Shown here: positions 42,291 to 55,605 of the stretch, piece after piece
Numbering within the stretch: the stretch's first letter is position 1
Layout: every line of letters begins with the position of its first letter
The notes under the pieces: generated by a model
Database searches by the model: none
What the model saw: the letters and a program-made list of their open reading frames with translations, nothing else
Told to the model about the DNA's origin: nothing
Position numbers and translations under genes: made by a program
From: Vigna angularis
Taxonomy: Eukaryota > Streptophyta > Magnoliopsida > Fabales > Fabaceae
DNA: 64,000 bases
Direction of reading: 5' to 3'
Assembly: GCF_016808095.1 (NCBI RefSeq)
Contig: NC_068970.1
Location: 46,783,630-46,847,629 of the forward strand

Positions 42291-42667
42291 CCAAAACTTC
42301 TGTTTTCCCTCTCCCATTTCGAGCTCGTCGACCAAACCCTATATCCCTCTCCCTGGGAATCCTCTCCTCAGGCGCGTTATGTCAGTGTGCTCATGGATGT
42401 TGTCAGGGCGTAACTGCGTCATCCTTCCTTCGGTCGTGTTAGTGAGGCGGGACACCGGTTGTCGTTGACGGTGTGCGGACGGTTGGTGACTGAGGCGACT
42501 GCCGTGGAGTAGGGACGGTTGGTGACTGAGGTGTCCTCCTTCATTCGGTACGCTTGGAGCTATTGTTGAGTGATTCTCCGGGAAGGGTGTTCGTGGACGG
42601 TGATTGGGGCATTTATTGCGGCTGCCGTGGAGTAAGGAGGGTGTTGCCGCTAGGAATGCATTAAGGT
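42291..42667 (+). other. GC-rich probable leader exon of the CACTA element
   Basis: GC-rich segment with CT-rich start (ccctctcccatttcgagc) and internal repeats (acggttggtgactgagg twice, tgccgtggagta twice), ending at a possible donor AAG|GTTAGT (42667). There is no long frame. It could be the first exon of the transposase transcript, with the acceptor at 51783. Confidence 0.4.
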
Positions 42668-45600
42668 TAGTGTTCTGTTCATGTGAATTTTAGGTTTTGG
42701 GCTTGCTCCGTAATTGATTGATATTTGTTTTCCTGCTTCCAATTTCTTGCAATTCCTTGCAAGTCATTGTATATTGGATTGTGGTTGTGGCAGCAGGGGT
42801 CGTGCTTCGTGGATAGCGTGACGAGGGCATTGCGATGGTGACGTGTTGTGGATGCTGCTTTAAGTGGTGGTCTACTTGGGCTGGGGCTGCCATTGCAGAG
42901 GGTGCTATGGAGCTTTTTATCAGGTTTGCTAACTTCCACCGCTTTAGTTAACTGCATTTACAAGTTCCTCTTTTAGTGTTGTGGATGCTTGTACTTCTTG
43001 ATGATTTCATATGAAACTGTACATCACTATGTGAAAAGTATGTATTGGATTTTCTGGTTGTTTTATGTGAATCTATACATTACAGCCAAGTAATCCAACC
43101 AATACTTATGATTCAATCGCTTGTTTGTTGCACAGTTTGTTAGTCTAATTTACAATTTGTTATTCAGAACTAAACTAGTACTAAGTGAACCAACAAATTA
43201 AGTTCCCAGACTTCATAACCAAATCAACATCAGCCTAGAGGTTTTATTCTCTTTAGGTTGAGTCCTCTTGTTCAATATAATATTATATTCATACAATGTA
43301 CTCAGTGCACATCACCCTTCTTTTTGTTACCTTTAAACCAGTTAAGTGTGCCCTTCACCATGACCACAATTAACTTTACAGTTACCTTTTATTTTCCCTC
43401 TCTCATTTACCATTTACACAATTTCATACTGGGCCACTTGGCCTCCACTTTCTCAGTTTCCCAAACATGGATCTTGACTCAAACACCATCATCGTGTTAT
43501 GAGTGCAATGAAAGAGTATAAAAATCAGCCTAAAATGTGACAGAAGTAGGAAAATTATAAACGTTTTGATTTGATATATGTGTGATTCTAATAATTGGTG
43601 CCTTGTTTGGCACCTTAGAATTTAGAAGGATACCAGTGCTCTTTTTAGTTGTCCTTGGCCCATATCTATGTGTCACCTATATAAAATTTTATCAACATTT
43701 ATCATTCTGTGGTTCTGAATTTATGTATGTTTTAGTTATAAGGATTTAACTTTATGTTCTGTTAATGGACCTAGAACATGATTCTGAAATAGAGCAATTG
43801 AACAGTGAGGCATAATTAAAGATCCTGCCAAATGGGATATTTCTTGAACTTAAAACCCCACCCATTTCGTACTCCTGGAATGTTGTTTTTCCCTATGCAA
43901 AATTTCCCATCTTCCTATCTCACTATTAAATCCGAAAGAGAATAATACACTCCACAACATTTGCCTTTTCTCAGTCCTTTAAACTCATGACCAATTTATT
44001 ATCACACTGCCACTGACCTTACTTCTACTTCTATTTCACTTAATTTATTCTTTCTCTTTTCTATTTCTCCATTGTATATCTTATTGTTATCCTTTCTTCA
44101 TCTCTTATTTTCCCACACTCTGTCTCCCCTGGAAGTTCCCTCTATTAACACTAAGACTTCCGCTTCATCATTCACCTTTCACACCACAATACAACAACCA
44201 CTCCTACTTTTCTTCAACACCAAACTTAACTACATTTTCCTTTGGTACCTCAAGTGTGCTCAAAACAATTGGCACTAACAAAAATGTCCACAAGTTGTAC
44301 AATGTAGCTTACACAAGTGGATCACACTAGAATCAAATAATTAGGGTCAAATGTCTCTAACTATAGAATGTGCCAGAATAGGTGCACAGTGTTTGAACAT
44401 ATAAGATACCTATCCAACAATGAAAGGAGTGTAAAAGGTAGTTGGAAAGTTGTGTACTCAGTTCAGAAATTTCTACATATATACACATCATGAAGTTGAC
44501 AATAATGCAATAGTGAAGGTGGAAAATGTACAACAGACACCTGAAACAGTGACTAAACTATGTACACAAGTTCTATTTAGCTCAAAATAACCAAAAACAT
44601 CCTCAAAAAGTAATTCCTAATAGAACTTTAAACATGAAAATGTTAATTTAAAACTTGAAACATTCTGTCAGCAGTAAGTATATTTTAATACCAGTAAATT
44701 ATACATACACTTACCAATATATTTTTAATGTAACGTCTATCAAGAAATACTAAAAACAGTGGGATCTGAAGTAAATATACATAATAGGAACCTAATTTTG
44801 ACAGTTTAGTCAAAGGAAATTGATCTTCATCATTGGAATAATAGGAAATGATATTTTTTAACTTGTCTTTTGTTTGTAACTTTTTAAGAGCAATATTATG
44901 ATAAAATTTTGATCTAACATGAGACAAAGTTGGGTAAGTAGTTGTACCTGTCTTTGACACTTGTGATCTGAACATCAGAGCTATGTGAAGTAGTGAGGAA
45001 AACTAGTCATTGGAAACTAAATTTTATATATGCAGTTAGTGATCATGGTGAAAACTTCATCCTAAGAAATATTAAAACCTGTACTTCTGTGAGGTCTCTT
45101 AAACAGTCCACAGTATAATTGTTGATTGTCTCAATCATTCATTAACCTTGATTTTCTATATCTGGGTCAGCCCTATGTTGATGTTGGTTTTGCTTCTCTT
45201 CAAGTTGCAGTAGTCAAATACATAATCCAGATTGAGGTTTATATCATTTAGAATATATGTGCCAATCTTCTTATAAAACAAATTTATTCCTTCATTATTA
45301 GAAAATAAATAATGTTATAGATTGATGATCCTACAATGCAAATTTGGTTCATGAGTTTATTTAGGAAATTAATTTAAATGTGAGTGCAAACTTGTATGGT
45401 TGAGTTGATGGAAATTTGTAGTGTCAGTCCCATGAAAATGAACTTCTTCTGAAAATAGCTAAATGGCGTTTCCTTTAACTCATGTTGAGCTTAACATCAT
45501 TTCGTTTCACTTTGGTTTTATAAGCAAGTACATTATGATTCCAACAGGGTAATACCATATATGGTGGTCTTTCCCATGATTAGTCTTTTTAAATCTAAAA

Positions 45601-45689
45601 AAATAGATAAACTCAAGGTAAATGGCATCCATTTTTAACTCATCCTGAGGTTAATATGGATATATAAAGTATATTATGTGTGAGTTGTG
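42668..45689 (+). other. CACTA 5' region, nothing recognised
   Basis: AT-rich, with no frame that I can relate to a family on either strand. It would be intronic if the leader exon is real. Confidence 0.5.
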
Positions 45690-46065
45690 GATTCTAAAAC
45701 CAGTTGTACCATAACCTGGTACAATGCCTGTGAAATCAGGTTCCTCCACATAAGTGTAGTTATCAGTGGCTCAACTCTACCTACAGGTGGCATGTTCATG
45801 AGACCATCAGTAGGTTCCTCTGTGGCTAAAGCCAAAGCTGTCCTTTTCCACTTCAGTGCCTTCTATTCCCTTGGAGAGTCCAATATGTACTTCTTTTAGA
45901 GCAGGTGCGTCATTTGTGGCATGACCTGTGACTGGCACCACATTACCCTTCTGCTTTAAACATTGAACCATCAGAAGCTCGTCAAATGGAGATGATCTGG
46001 CCATGACCCTTATTATGTCAATATGATCCATTCTTTGCTCATGTACTGAGATTGTAAAGTATTTC
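45690..46065 (-). pseudogene. Captured fragment of a plasma-membrane-type autoinhibited Ca2+-ATPase (P2B)
   Basis: On the minus strand 46065-45845 encodes VMARSSPFDELLMVQ, GNVVPVTGHATNDAPALKE and IGLSKGIEGTEV, the P-domain hinge of P-type ATPases. The invariant GDGTND has become GHATND. After about 60 missing residues and a frame change, 45850-45690 encodes ALALATEEPTDGLMNMPPVG and EPLITTLMWRNLISQALYQV, the M5-M6 region of ACA pumps; the sequence looks closest to the ACA12/13 group. No introns are seen. Loss of the catalytic Asp, the deletion and the frameshift make this a dead fragment. It lies antisense to the transposase genes. Confidence 0.85.
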
Positions 46066-47985
46066 AGAATCAAGAGTGTTATAAAGTAAATAAAATGCTT
46101 TCCTTTTAAAAGAATTTACAAAACCAAAGTGGTTACTAACTAAGATAATTGATTTTGTACTTTTTATTTGTCATTAATTATTTGAATTGTATGGCTGCAA
46201 AGCTGATGTTATTTTTAATTATTTAAAAGTGTTTATTACAAATGAAGTTTGATATTGATTGAATGGTTTAAAAGTGTTGTTGAAGGAGGGTGGTTTGGGT
46301 GGTGCAGGAAGCAGAGTCTGGATTGTGGAAGGAGTAGCAGTGTGAAAAGGGTGAGTTTAGGGATGAGGAAGTGAGGGACAAAGGGAACAAAGGGTGTTAA
46401 TTTATAGAGGATAAAACACATGATTGGTACATAAATATATATTGTAGATTACATACAAGTATGTTTAGATATCACTCTTGAACTTTATGTCCAATTGAAC
46501 AGAAACAAAACAAAGCAATTTGGTAGGAAACTAATCTGGTTTAAGACAGAAGAAAACAAGGAAAAATGTGTATGGGGAGGGTAGAGTGGCAATAAAAGTG
46601 GTTATAATGGGAGAGAAGAGGAGAGGAACAATAATGGGGGCTTTTAGTTTAGGGTCTGCAAAATGATTATGGGGTAGGCCATCCCAAGATAATTAATGAT
46701 GGTTTGGATTGGGTCCAAAACCACCATCAGCACCCTTCCTTACCCCCTCACCCCTATCATGAATTACTCTTATTTTATTTATGCTTTGCTTGTTCTATTT
46801 CATATGGTCTCCATAATTTAGAGTTTTGTTTGTGTAATTTTCATGTGTTGGGAAGTGTTGGCAGTAACCATTGTTCTTGCCGTAATGATGAGAAATGATA
46901 TGAGTGAGATGTCCAAAACCAAATCCAGCTGCCTTATCTCCTGTGTTAATTTGCATGCTTTGTTTTTATATGGTTGAGAGAGTGCTTTAACTTTTGATCA
47001 AAGTAAATGTCAAATGATTAAAAAGGTTCTAGAAAAGGGGAAAAAATAAAAGGATGGATGGGTGTTAAGCATTGTCATTATACTAAAGCAGGGTTGTTTT
47101 AGTGGCACAGGCTCTGTTTCAGAATTAACTGTTACCTAATTAGTGGCACAGCTCCATCTTTCTGAAATTACTCTTTCATCCTTAACACACTTCTCTACTT
47201 TCTTTGTTTAAATCACTTCCATATTCTTTTTATAGTTGTTAGGAAGTTCATTAGGAAAATATTATTTATCTTAAAGTCTTAGGCTATTTGGAATGACTGT
47301 AAGTTCCTGAAATTGGAGTCAATTTTGTGTGGACATTTAACAGAGTTTTTAGACGAACTTCCATTTCATGTGTTAGGGTGAGCTTTTAAAGGAGTTTGGA
47401 TTATGGCCACAAAGGGAGGACGAGAGTCTACGGAGAAGACTTAACTAGGAAAGGAAAGCAAAGGCAAAGGTATGGGGACCTAAACTGAAATTGCATGATT
47501 GTATCTATGTCCTATTATTTTCATTCTTATTTCATGAATTTGATCTTGTTCTTAGATGTTGTGAATGTTAAGTTATACTGATTGAAGTTTTATGATATTG
47601 TAAACATTGAGGTTTGTCAAACTTTGTTGTGAATGGTTTGAAACTGATTGCCAAATATGTAAGAGGTTTGTTTTGGTACTTTAATTTGTGAATGATGAAT
47701 TTGATAAAATAAAGCATGTACAATGGCCTCTTCCATTGGTTCTAATCTGTCAGAATTAGCCATGACACATCTTACCATGTTTGTAAGATCATAGAATGTG
47801 TAGGTTTAGATTAGCCTCTTCAGTTTAGTAATGTCTTCTACGTCAATTAGCTTCTTGACTAGAATCAGAGCAATTGGCCTTCAACAACTGAAGTCAATTT
47901 TGTTCCACTTCCCAAGTGTCTTGTACATTAAAAAAAGTTTACAATGTTTCCAAATTGGTTGTTTGAATACAACACATAAGAAGCT
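46066..47985 (+). other. CACTA 5' region, nothing firm
   Basis: AT-rich. A plus-strand stretch near 46850-46920 reads VLAVTIVLAVMM-like, weakly reminiscent of an ATPase membrane segment, but it is too short and on the opposite strand to the ATPase fragment. Nothing else was recognised. Confidence 0.45.
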
Positions 47986-50050
47986 TTAGGTTCAGATGAC
48001 CATTTGCCTTGTAGCTTTGGCTAACAAGACAGACTCACCTGTCTAGCTATGCTAAATTTAAAGCAAGAAAGTTGCCAAGAGTTGAAAGAGCACCAAGGAC
48101 TCTTCCAAATAGTTGGACTTTTTAAAAGGCCTTTTACAACTTAAAATGAAAGTAAAAGAAATCTAACCTATCACAAATCAGATTACTCAAAAACAAATTG
48201 AAAGAAAACAAAAGGTATGTTATTGGTCACTGTGGCTACGATTCTGTTTCTGGTCCAAATTCCTTGTGTAGAGCAAGACGCATGTGATCCTAGCAGCATG
48301 GTTTTGGACCACCTAATCAAAGTTAATTCAACACTCAAAATCAGTGTAAACAATTTTGGCTTTTGAAATCAGAAAGGTCTGTTATCTATTTAAAAATTGT
48401 CCACATAACACTCTCTATTATTGCCAAAGATATGAGGCCAAGTTAGCCACACAATGCTCCAAAGAATTAGTGTTCTCTCTCCTGTTTAATGCACTCAGAT
48501 TAGGCAAAATGGATTTTTCAGCACTTGAAATATAGTGCAGAATTCTCTCGGCCCAAGATATTTTGACTGATGTGCATCCACTCAAATCCATTTTCTGAAC
48601 TGTTTCAGGGTATCTTCACTCCACTAACAAATTTCTTTTGGATGATATACACTAAATCTCACCATCACTCAACTGTTTGGCTTCTATCTAAGAATTTGGC
48701 TATAGGAGTTGCCAAATTTCACACTTTTGCATTCTGGATAGCACACTTGAATTCTAAAATTCAGGTTCCTCTCCACTTCCTAAGATGCTACCTTGGTAGG
48801 GAAGGGTTGTGCAACTTGAGTGTTCCAATTAGACTTCACAACACCCTTGAAATCAACCAAATTAATCACCAAACAAATTAGTTAACTGCACCACAATATA
48901 CAGCATAAATTGGTTTTCAAATTCACACTGAGGAAGCCAAAGATCTTCAAAGCAATTAAAAAGGGTGTAAAAATGAAGGAGGCACACAATTAGACCTTAG
49001 GAATGGTTCTACAACAAATTAGGAAAGCAAGAAAATTGAAATGCAGATTGAAACCAAGTCTTTTCGAAACTGTTTCCTGAATTGCCTCAATGAAAATCAG
49101 TTTTGATGTTTTTGATTTTTGATTACTCTAAAACCTTTTTAACACCTTGCATTAATTCTTTTGATCATTTATTTTCACTTGAAAGCACTGAACCAGGTCT
49201 TGGTACAATCCAAATTGCATTTGCATGACAAAATAGCAAATCAGTTTCTGTTTCTTATTTTGTATTTGATGTTCCACCATTCACCACACAAGTGTAGGAC
49301 ACAAGTCTTTGATCTCCTGGTTTCTCTCATTTCCCTATTTCTATCTTGTGTTTTGCTCTTATTCCCTCTTTGTTTTCTGTTTCTTTCTCTTTCAATCAGT
49401 ATCCTACATTAGTGATATCTAGAGCCTAGTTTTGTTGTCACTAGACCAGAACCTATATGTATGTAAACACAACTACACAAAACAACAAAGAACAAGGTTA
49501 GAATTAAAAGGTTATGTGATATACAACAGTAAATTACAAACAACCTCTAATATGCTTGGATGATTCTAAGTTTAAACTTATTTTGATGCTACTTCAAAAC
49601 AGATTGAGAAACACTCTTTTGGTATCATTGAAGGTACTGGAATGTGAGAAATTTTCTTGTTGGACAACCCCTCTAAGTTCATGAGTTTGGTTCCTTCTTC
49701 ACTTCCTAAGGTGATACCTTAGTTGTAAAAGGTTTGCAAAACTGGATTGAACCACAAAGTCTTCACAGTAATAAAAAATCACACCAAATTAGCACCAAAG
49801 TATATCATAAACTCACCATAACTCGTTACTGGACAACACCAAATTTTAGACTTGAAATTGACAACTTAGATGGCCAAAGATTGAATAGGCAATTAAGAAA
49901 AGTTTATAAACGAAGTAGGCACTGAAATGTAACCTAGGAAATGATGTAGATCATTTAATAAAGCAAATAAACACAAATCAAGTTGATTTCGATTCTATTC
50001 AAAACTTTTTGATCATTTTTCAAAACTGTTTGTAAAAATGCCTTATTGAT
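47986..50050 (-). mobile_element. Degenerate relative of the nested Ty3-like element's leader
   Basis: 48000-48140 matches 33950-34100 (gctttggctaacaagacaga, gagcaccaaggactcttcca, ggccttttacaac). 48770-48900 and 49690-49810 both match 34680-34850 (cacttcctaaggtgatacct-like, caccaaattagcacc). The order and repetition suggest two decayed overlapping copies. No frame or LTR is left. Confidence 0.55.
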
Positions 50051-50726
50051 CATTTTTCAAAACTGTTTATAACTCAATGAACGAGGCAGAGAGAAACTCT
50101 ATTCCTTCACTGTTATACAAGGATCTGATACTGAGTAGCAAAATTACATGAAATGTAGTTTTACATGTGCATGTTAAATTACGCGTGATGTTTCCCAATG
50201 AGCAACATTCAAGGGGTTTCCTTTGTTTCTTTGTTATCTTCCAATCTCTCCCTGTTAGTACAGAACAGGAACTCCACATTAAGGTTAACATGTAAACAAA
50301 GATGGATAGAATGTCTTCAGTTTTTTAGCATCAGTCAGATATTTAACTTCATCCCATATCTTATACAGCAATTGTATACCCGTTCCTATTGATCATCCTG
50401 TTTCAATGTCGCCATGTATTTTTCTCCCTAGATTGGTCCGAGAAATTAACATTAAAACAAATAAAAAAATAAGTCAAACTAAAAGTTGATCTTATATTAA
50501 GCACCTTTTCTTTGTTTTATTTCTATTTAGAAAGTTCTATACTCCTGACTTAAAATTGCAAGTGTAAATATTTGTTTGTCAGTTGCTATAAGCTTCTACC
50601 ATGAGACAATAAATATCAAATATATTACCCTTATAACACTCAATATTGACCATTAAGAAGTAATTCTTATTTAAAAATATATAGATGCATAAATTTTAAA
50701 TTAAGAACAAAGATGATGAAGCTTAC

Positions 50727-50837
50727 CTAGAACTTCATAAGGCTTTCGCGCCAGCATATGCAATGATGTTAGCTGTTGTTCATCTCTTGCAAAGGTCAAT
50801 TGAAGTGGATGTTTTTTAATTAGTTTAATGGCCACAT
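50727..50837 (-). pseudogene. Captured ankyrin-repeat gene exon with its splice sites
   Basis: On the minus strand an acceptor TTTGACAG precedes, and a donor GTAAGC (50726-50721) follows, a 111-bp exon encoding VAIKLIKKHPLQLTFARDEQ, then LTSLHMLARKPYEVL. This is the form of the N-terminal ankyrin repeats of plant ankyrin/PGG membrane proteins (ARDxxxxTxLHxLARKP). No neighbouring exon was found. As introns flank it, capture was at the DNA level. Confidence 0.75.
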
Positions 50838-51343
50838 CTGTCAAATGCACAAATTAAATAGCCATGATGGACTACACCCAACAATAATTCTGTGTGATAT
50901 AATGATTCTCCTTCATATTGAACTTTTGCATGCTTTGTTTAGACTTAGGAAAAGCATTAGGTAAACCAAAAACTTAGGTTGTTAAAGGAAGGTAAGAAAC
51001 ATGATACAATAGATGAACTAGCTATATCTTTAAGTTTGCGTACTTGACACCCAAAGAAGTAGATGAACCAGCTAAAAATACTACTCAAACCTAAAAAAAA
51101 ATTTACTAATTTTGCAAACTGCACTAAAGTAGGAAAATATACTACAAATAAACTATCCTAACAAGTTAAGAATGGTAGAACCTAGCTATTTAAGAACTCA
51201 CACTAAAAGATATAGCTAAAAGTAGTAGCTTAAACTCAAAATTTGACAACTTAGAACCTAAAAGTAGTATCTAAAATACACTAAAAGTGCAAACCTGCAT
51301 TTAGACCATCAGTGAATGTTCATCTATATGTTGTATGTTGATG

Positions 51344-51410
51344 TATATATTGTATGTTCCTATATATTGTATGTTCCTATATATTGTATGTTCCTATATA
51401 TTGTATGTTG
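51344..51410. repeat. 17-bp minisatellite
   Basis: About four tandem units of TATATTGTATGTTCCTA, the last diverging to TGTATGTTGA. Confidence 0.8.
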
Positions 51411-51786
51411 ATTTATTAGGCTACAACTTGATTAAGTTAATTAGTCATTTAAAGTCCTATGGTATTAAAAACATTCTCAGTAGAATGAGAAGGGTAACAC
51501 TACCTTAAACACTTACAATTGACAAAATATATGAAAGTACTCTATAAAAGAGAACTTTAGTAATGTCAAAATATTGACTCCCCCAAATTTTATTTATAAC
51601 CACTTAGGATGTCAAAGGCATTTCAATACTGAGGACTTCTCTTTGGATGCCCTTATTGAATGCCTATGACAATAGTGTAGAAATTGCCTTCCATGTTTGA
51701 CTTGAGTAGTAATAGGTTTATTACTTATGTCACATGGAGTGTTGCTGTTTTGGCTAAGTTTTTATTTGTTTGGCTTGTCACAGAAC

Positions 51787-54700
51787 ATGGCCCATTTTCT
51801 CAACCATCGTGGATGGACGTACGACCGTTGTTATAGTGGAAGGAGAGGTTTGAAGGAATCTTTTGTCATCGGAGTTGAAGAGTTTGTGGAGACGGCCCGA
51901 CGATATCAATATTATGCTGTTGATGGAGGGATTCGATGTCCATGCATCAAGTGCGAATGTACAAGGATTTTGAAAGATGAAGTCGTCAAACTTCACCTAT
52001 ACCAAAAAGGGTTCATGCCAAATTACACAGTTTGGACATTTCATGGTGAAGAAATTCCTTCAACCTCCACTGCAGCTGAAAAGCGGCTTGCATCAGGTTC
52101 GAATACTATTGTACATACATCTGAGATAGATCAATTTACCGATATGCAAGAGATGGTCGACAATGCTCTTCGTCGCCATGCTGAACAAGAAGCAAACGAT
52201 AGTCATTATGAAGAGCCACCAAATGAAACCACTCAGAGGTTTTACAATTTACTGACAGAGGCAAATCTACCTGTATTTGAAGGTTCAACTGAGTCAAAAT
52301 TATCAGTGTGCATTAGACTCATGGCTGGCAAATCTAATTGGAACGTGCCCATTCAAGTAGTGGACTTTTATACAAAATTGATGTTAGATTTGACACCACC
52401 AAACACTTTTATGCCGAAGAATTATTACCAAGCCAAAAAATGTGTTTCAAAGTTGGGATTGGAAGTCAAGAAGATTGATTGTTGTCTTAATGGATGTATG
52501 TTATTCTACGACAATGACAGTGGCAAAAATGATGCATTGTTGGTTGAATGCAAGTTTTGTGGCTCACCTCGATATCATACGATGCATGCTAGCCGGAGGC
52601 AAAAAAAACCCATTCCCTTAAAGTCCATGTTCTATTTTCCTATAATTCCAAGATTACAAAGAATATTTACTTCAATGCAAACATCAGAACACATGACATG
52701 GCATGATGGTAACAAAACCGAAGGATTTTTGCGTCATCCTTCTGATGGTGAAGCTTGGAAGCACTTCAATCGTAAACATCCATCCTTTGCTAGTGAACCG
52801 CGTAACATCAGACTTGGTCTATGCTCTGATGGGTTTACCCCATACATTCAGGCGTCTGCATCACCATATTCATGCTGGCCCGTGATAGTTACCCCATACA
52901 ATCTACCACCTGAGATGTGTATGACAAAGCCTTACATGTTTTTATCGTGTATAATACCAGGTCCATCTAATCCCAAATCATTGATTGATGTATATTTGGA
53001 GCCTTTGATTGATGATTTGAAGAAATTATGGAATGGTGTTTGGACGTATGACGTTTCAAGGAAGCAAAATTTCCTTATTAGGGCAGCCTTGATGTGGACT
53101 ATTAATGACTTCCCAGCGTACGACATGTTATCTGGTTGGAGCACACATGGTCAATTAGCTTGTCCACATTGCATGGAACATACAAAGTCAATCCAATTGA
53201 GTTATGGCCGGAAAAGTAGTTGGTTTGACTGCCATCGACGGTTCTTTCCCATTGATCACCCCTTTAGAAGAAACAAAAAGGCATTTCGCAAAGGGCAAGT
53301 TGAAACGGATATGCCCCCGCCAAAGTTGACTGGATCACACGTTTGGAGAAGAGTGAAAGACTATCCAAAAGTCACTGAATCTGGTCAGAATAGGATAGAA
53401 GGGTTTGGAGAATGGCATAATTGGACTAAAAGAAGCATATTCTGGGAACTTCCCTATTGGAAAGACAACTTGCTAAGACACAACCTCGATGTCATGCACA
53501 CAGAAAAAAATTTCTTTGACAATGTCTTCAACACAGTTATGAATGTTATAGGTAAGACAAAAGATAATGAGAAAGCAAGAAAAGATTTACCTTTGTATTG
53601 TGGACGAAAAGACTTAGAGTTGAAGGCGCAAGGTAACGGCCGATTATTTAAACCAAAAGCAAATTACACCATGTCAAAAGACGAGGCAAGAATAGTGTGT
53701 GGATGGATCAAGGAGCTTAGAATGCCAGATGGATATGCTTCTAACTTGTCCAGATGTGCCAATGTTCAGAACGGTACTATTCAAGGGTTGAAGAGTCATG
53801 ATTGTCATGTATTCATGGAGACTTTCATCCCTCTTGCGTTCAGTTGTTTGCCAATGCACGTGTTAAATCCACTGATAGAAATTAGTAACTTCTTTAAAGA
53901 TTTGTGTTGCACGACACTAAAGGAGAATTCCCTTAAAAAGATGGATGAAAATATTCCAATTATTCTCTACAAATTGGAAAGAATATTCCCTCCTGCATTC
54001 TTTGATTCAATGGAGCGTATTCCAATTCATCTTGCATATGAAGCTTGGCTTGGGGGACCGGTGCAATACAGGTGGATGTATCCATTTGAAAGGTTTATGA
54101 GAGAATCCAAACGTTCAGTTAAAAATAAAGCTAGAGTAGAAGGCTCAATTTGTGCAGCTTACTTACACAGAGAGACAACGTATTTTTGTTCACATTATTT
54201 CAAAAACTTCATGTTATCCCCCACTCATGTCAGAAATGAAATGCAATGGAAAGTTGAACCACGTGAAGGTGCATTATCAGTTTTCCGACAATTTGGCCGT
54301 CACGCAGGGAAAGAATTCACACATTGGTTAACTGATGCTGAATTCAATTCTGCTCATGTCCATGTCTTAATCAATTGCAGTGAAGTTAAGCCGTACCTTG
54401 AGTATGTCATCATCCATCTCTTATCTTTCCAACGACACAATTGTTATACACTAATGAATTTCATTTGTACCAACTCATTTCTTGTGGCTGAGCAAGTCGC
54501 AGAAGGAAATACTTATGCTAGAATACACTCTGAGTTTCCCCAATGGTTTAGAAATCAGGTCTGTAGTTTTTCCTACGTTTAGAAATCGGTTAATTTGACT
54601 CTTGCTTTTATAATTATTTTAGTGTCTTTGTAGGTTTTTAATCAGGCATTAACTCCCACAGTTCAAGAGTTAAGACATCTCTCGAATTGGCCAATGAGAT

Positions 54701-55492
54701 GTGTTAAAGAATGGCACACTTTACTTCACCAATGGTTACAAATTCCATACACATGAATGGTCTAAAGGAAAGAAAACATCAAATTGTGGTGTGTATGTGA
54801 AGGGCCTAACAGAGGGTTGTTATGATGATTTCTACGGCATCATTCATAAAATATATGAGCTAGAGTACAACAACACTACTTCTCCAAACAGAGTAGTACT
54901 TTTTTATTGTGAATGGTTTGATCCTTCTAGAGCTGGTACTAGAGTTGATCCACGCTTTAATATTGTCGAACTCAACTAGAGATTAAGATATAAACCGTTT
55001 GATCCTTTCATTCTACCAATTAATGTCAGACAGGTTTATTATGTGCCATATCCACCATTCCGCAATATTGACAAGCGTGGTTGGGCTGTAGCAATACAAA
55101 CCAAGCCTAGAGGTCGCATTGACTCAAATGAGGTTGAGGAAGATGTTGCCTACCAACTTGACCAAATGTCACAACCACAAGAAATTATTGAAGTTGAACG
55201 TATAACCGGATTAGTCGACCCTAATGGTGATGGAGATGATTTAGAAGCAACAATACAAGGTGATGAAGAACAAGAAGAAGAGGAAGAAAAAGAAGAAGAA
55301 GAAGAAGAAGAAGAAGAAGAAGAAGATGATGATGATGATGATGATGATGACGACGACGAAGAAGAAGAAGATGATGATGATAATGACGATGATGAAGAAG
55401 AAGAAGATGAAGATGAAGATCATGATGACGACGATTCAATGTTGGACATCTATTGTAGCAAATTGAACTATCATTTGAATAGAGTTATCTAA
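51787..55492 (+). pseudogene. CACTA transposase TNP2, frameshifted and with a premature stop
   Basis: Exon 1 (51787-54558) is open for 924 codons; its ATG follows a good acceptor (ggcttgtcacag, 51783). Seen in order are the transposase-associated domain (WTYDRCYSGRRG, CPCIKC), the Transposase_21 catalytic domain (LGLCSDGFTPY, YSCWPVIVTPYNLPPEMCM, MLSGWSTHGQLACPHC) and DUF4218 (FIPLAFSCLPMHVLNPLIE, then YLHRETTYFCSHYF). Intron 1 is 54559-54633 (gtctgt...tgtag). Exon 2 encodes a DUF4216 segment but needs a 1-nt shift near 54715 to reach YFTNGYKFHTHEWSKGKK, and has a TAG at 54977-54979 inside NHRLRYKPF-type sequence. It ends in an acidic tail. The catalytic exon itself looks intact; the C-terminus is broken. 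Confidence 0.9.
55262..55434 (+). repeat. GAA/GAT trinucleotide repeat encoding an acidic tail
   Basis: Runs of GAAGAA and GATGAT code for about 55 Glu/Asp residues at the TNP2 C-terminus. Length is likely polymorphic. Confidence 0.9.
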
Positions 55493-55605
55493 AATACTAT
55501 CTTAAAAGTTGTATGCAATTATTTATACATTGACTTTAAAAACCATTGATCCTTCCTTATTCATTTCTTTTTTTTCCTTTTATTTGTAACCATTTCAATG
55601 CAGTA

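Noticed and set aside
46850..46920. VLAVTIVLAVMM-like plus-strand stretch, possible second Ca2+-ATPase piece.
   Set aside because: Too short, AT-biased, and on the opposite strand to the clear ATPase fragment; no conserved motif follows.
47400..47470. MATKGGRES-type short frame followed by a donor-like GTATGG, possibly an HMG-box gene start.
   Set aside because: The frame stops after 13 codons and no HMG-box residues are present in any frame nearby.
55221..55439. His/Leu-rich, Phe/Ile-rich and Lys/Met-rich frames on both strands.
   Set aside because: Shadow frames of the GAA/GAT repeat that codes for the acidic tail of TNP2.
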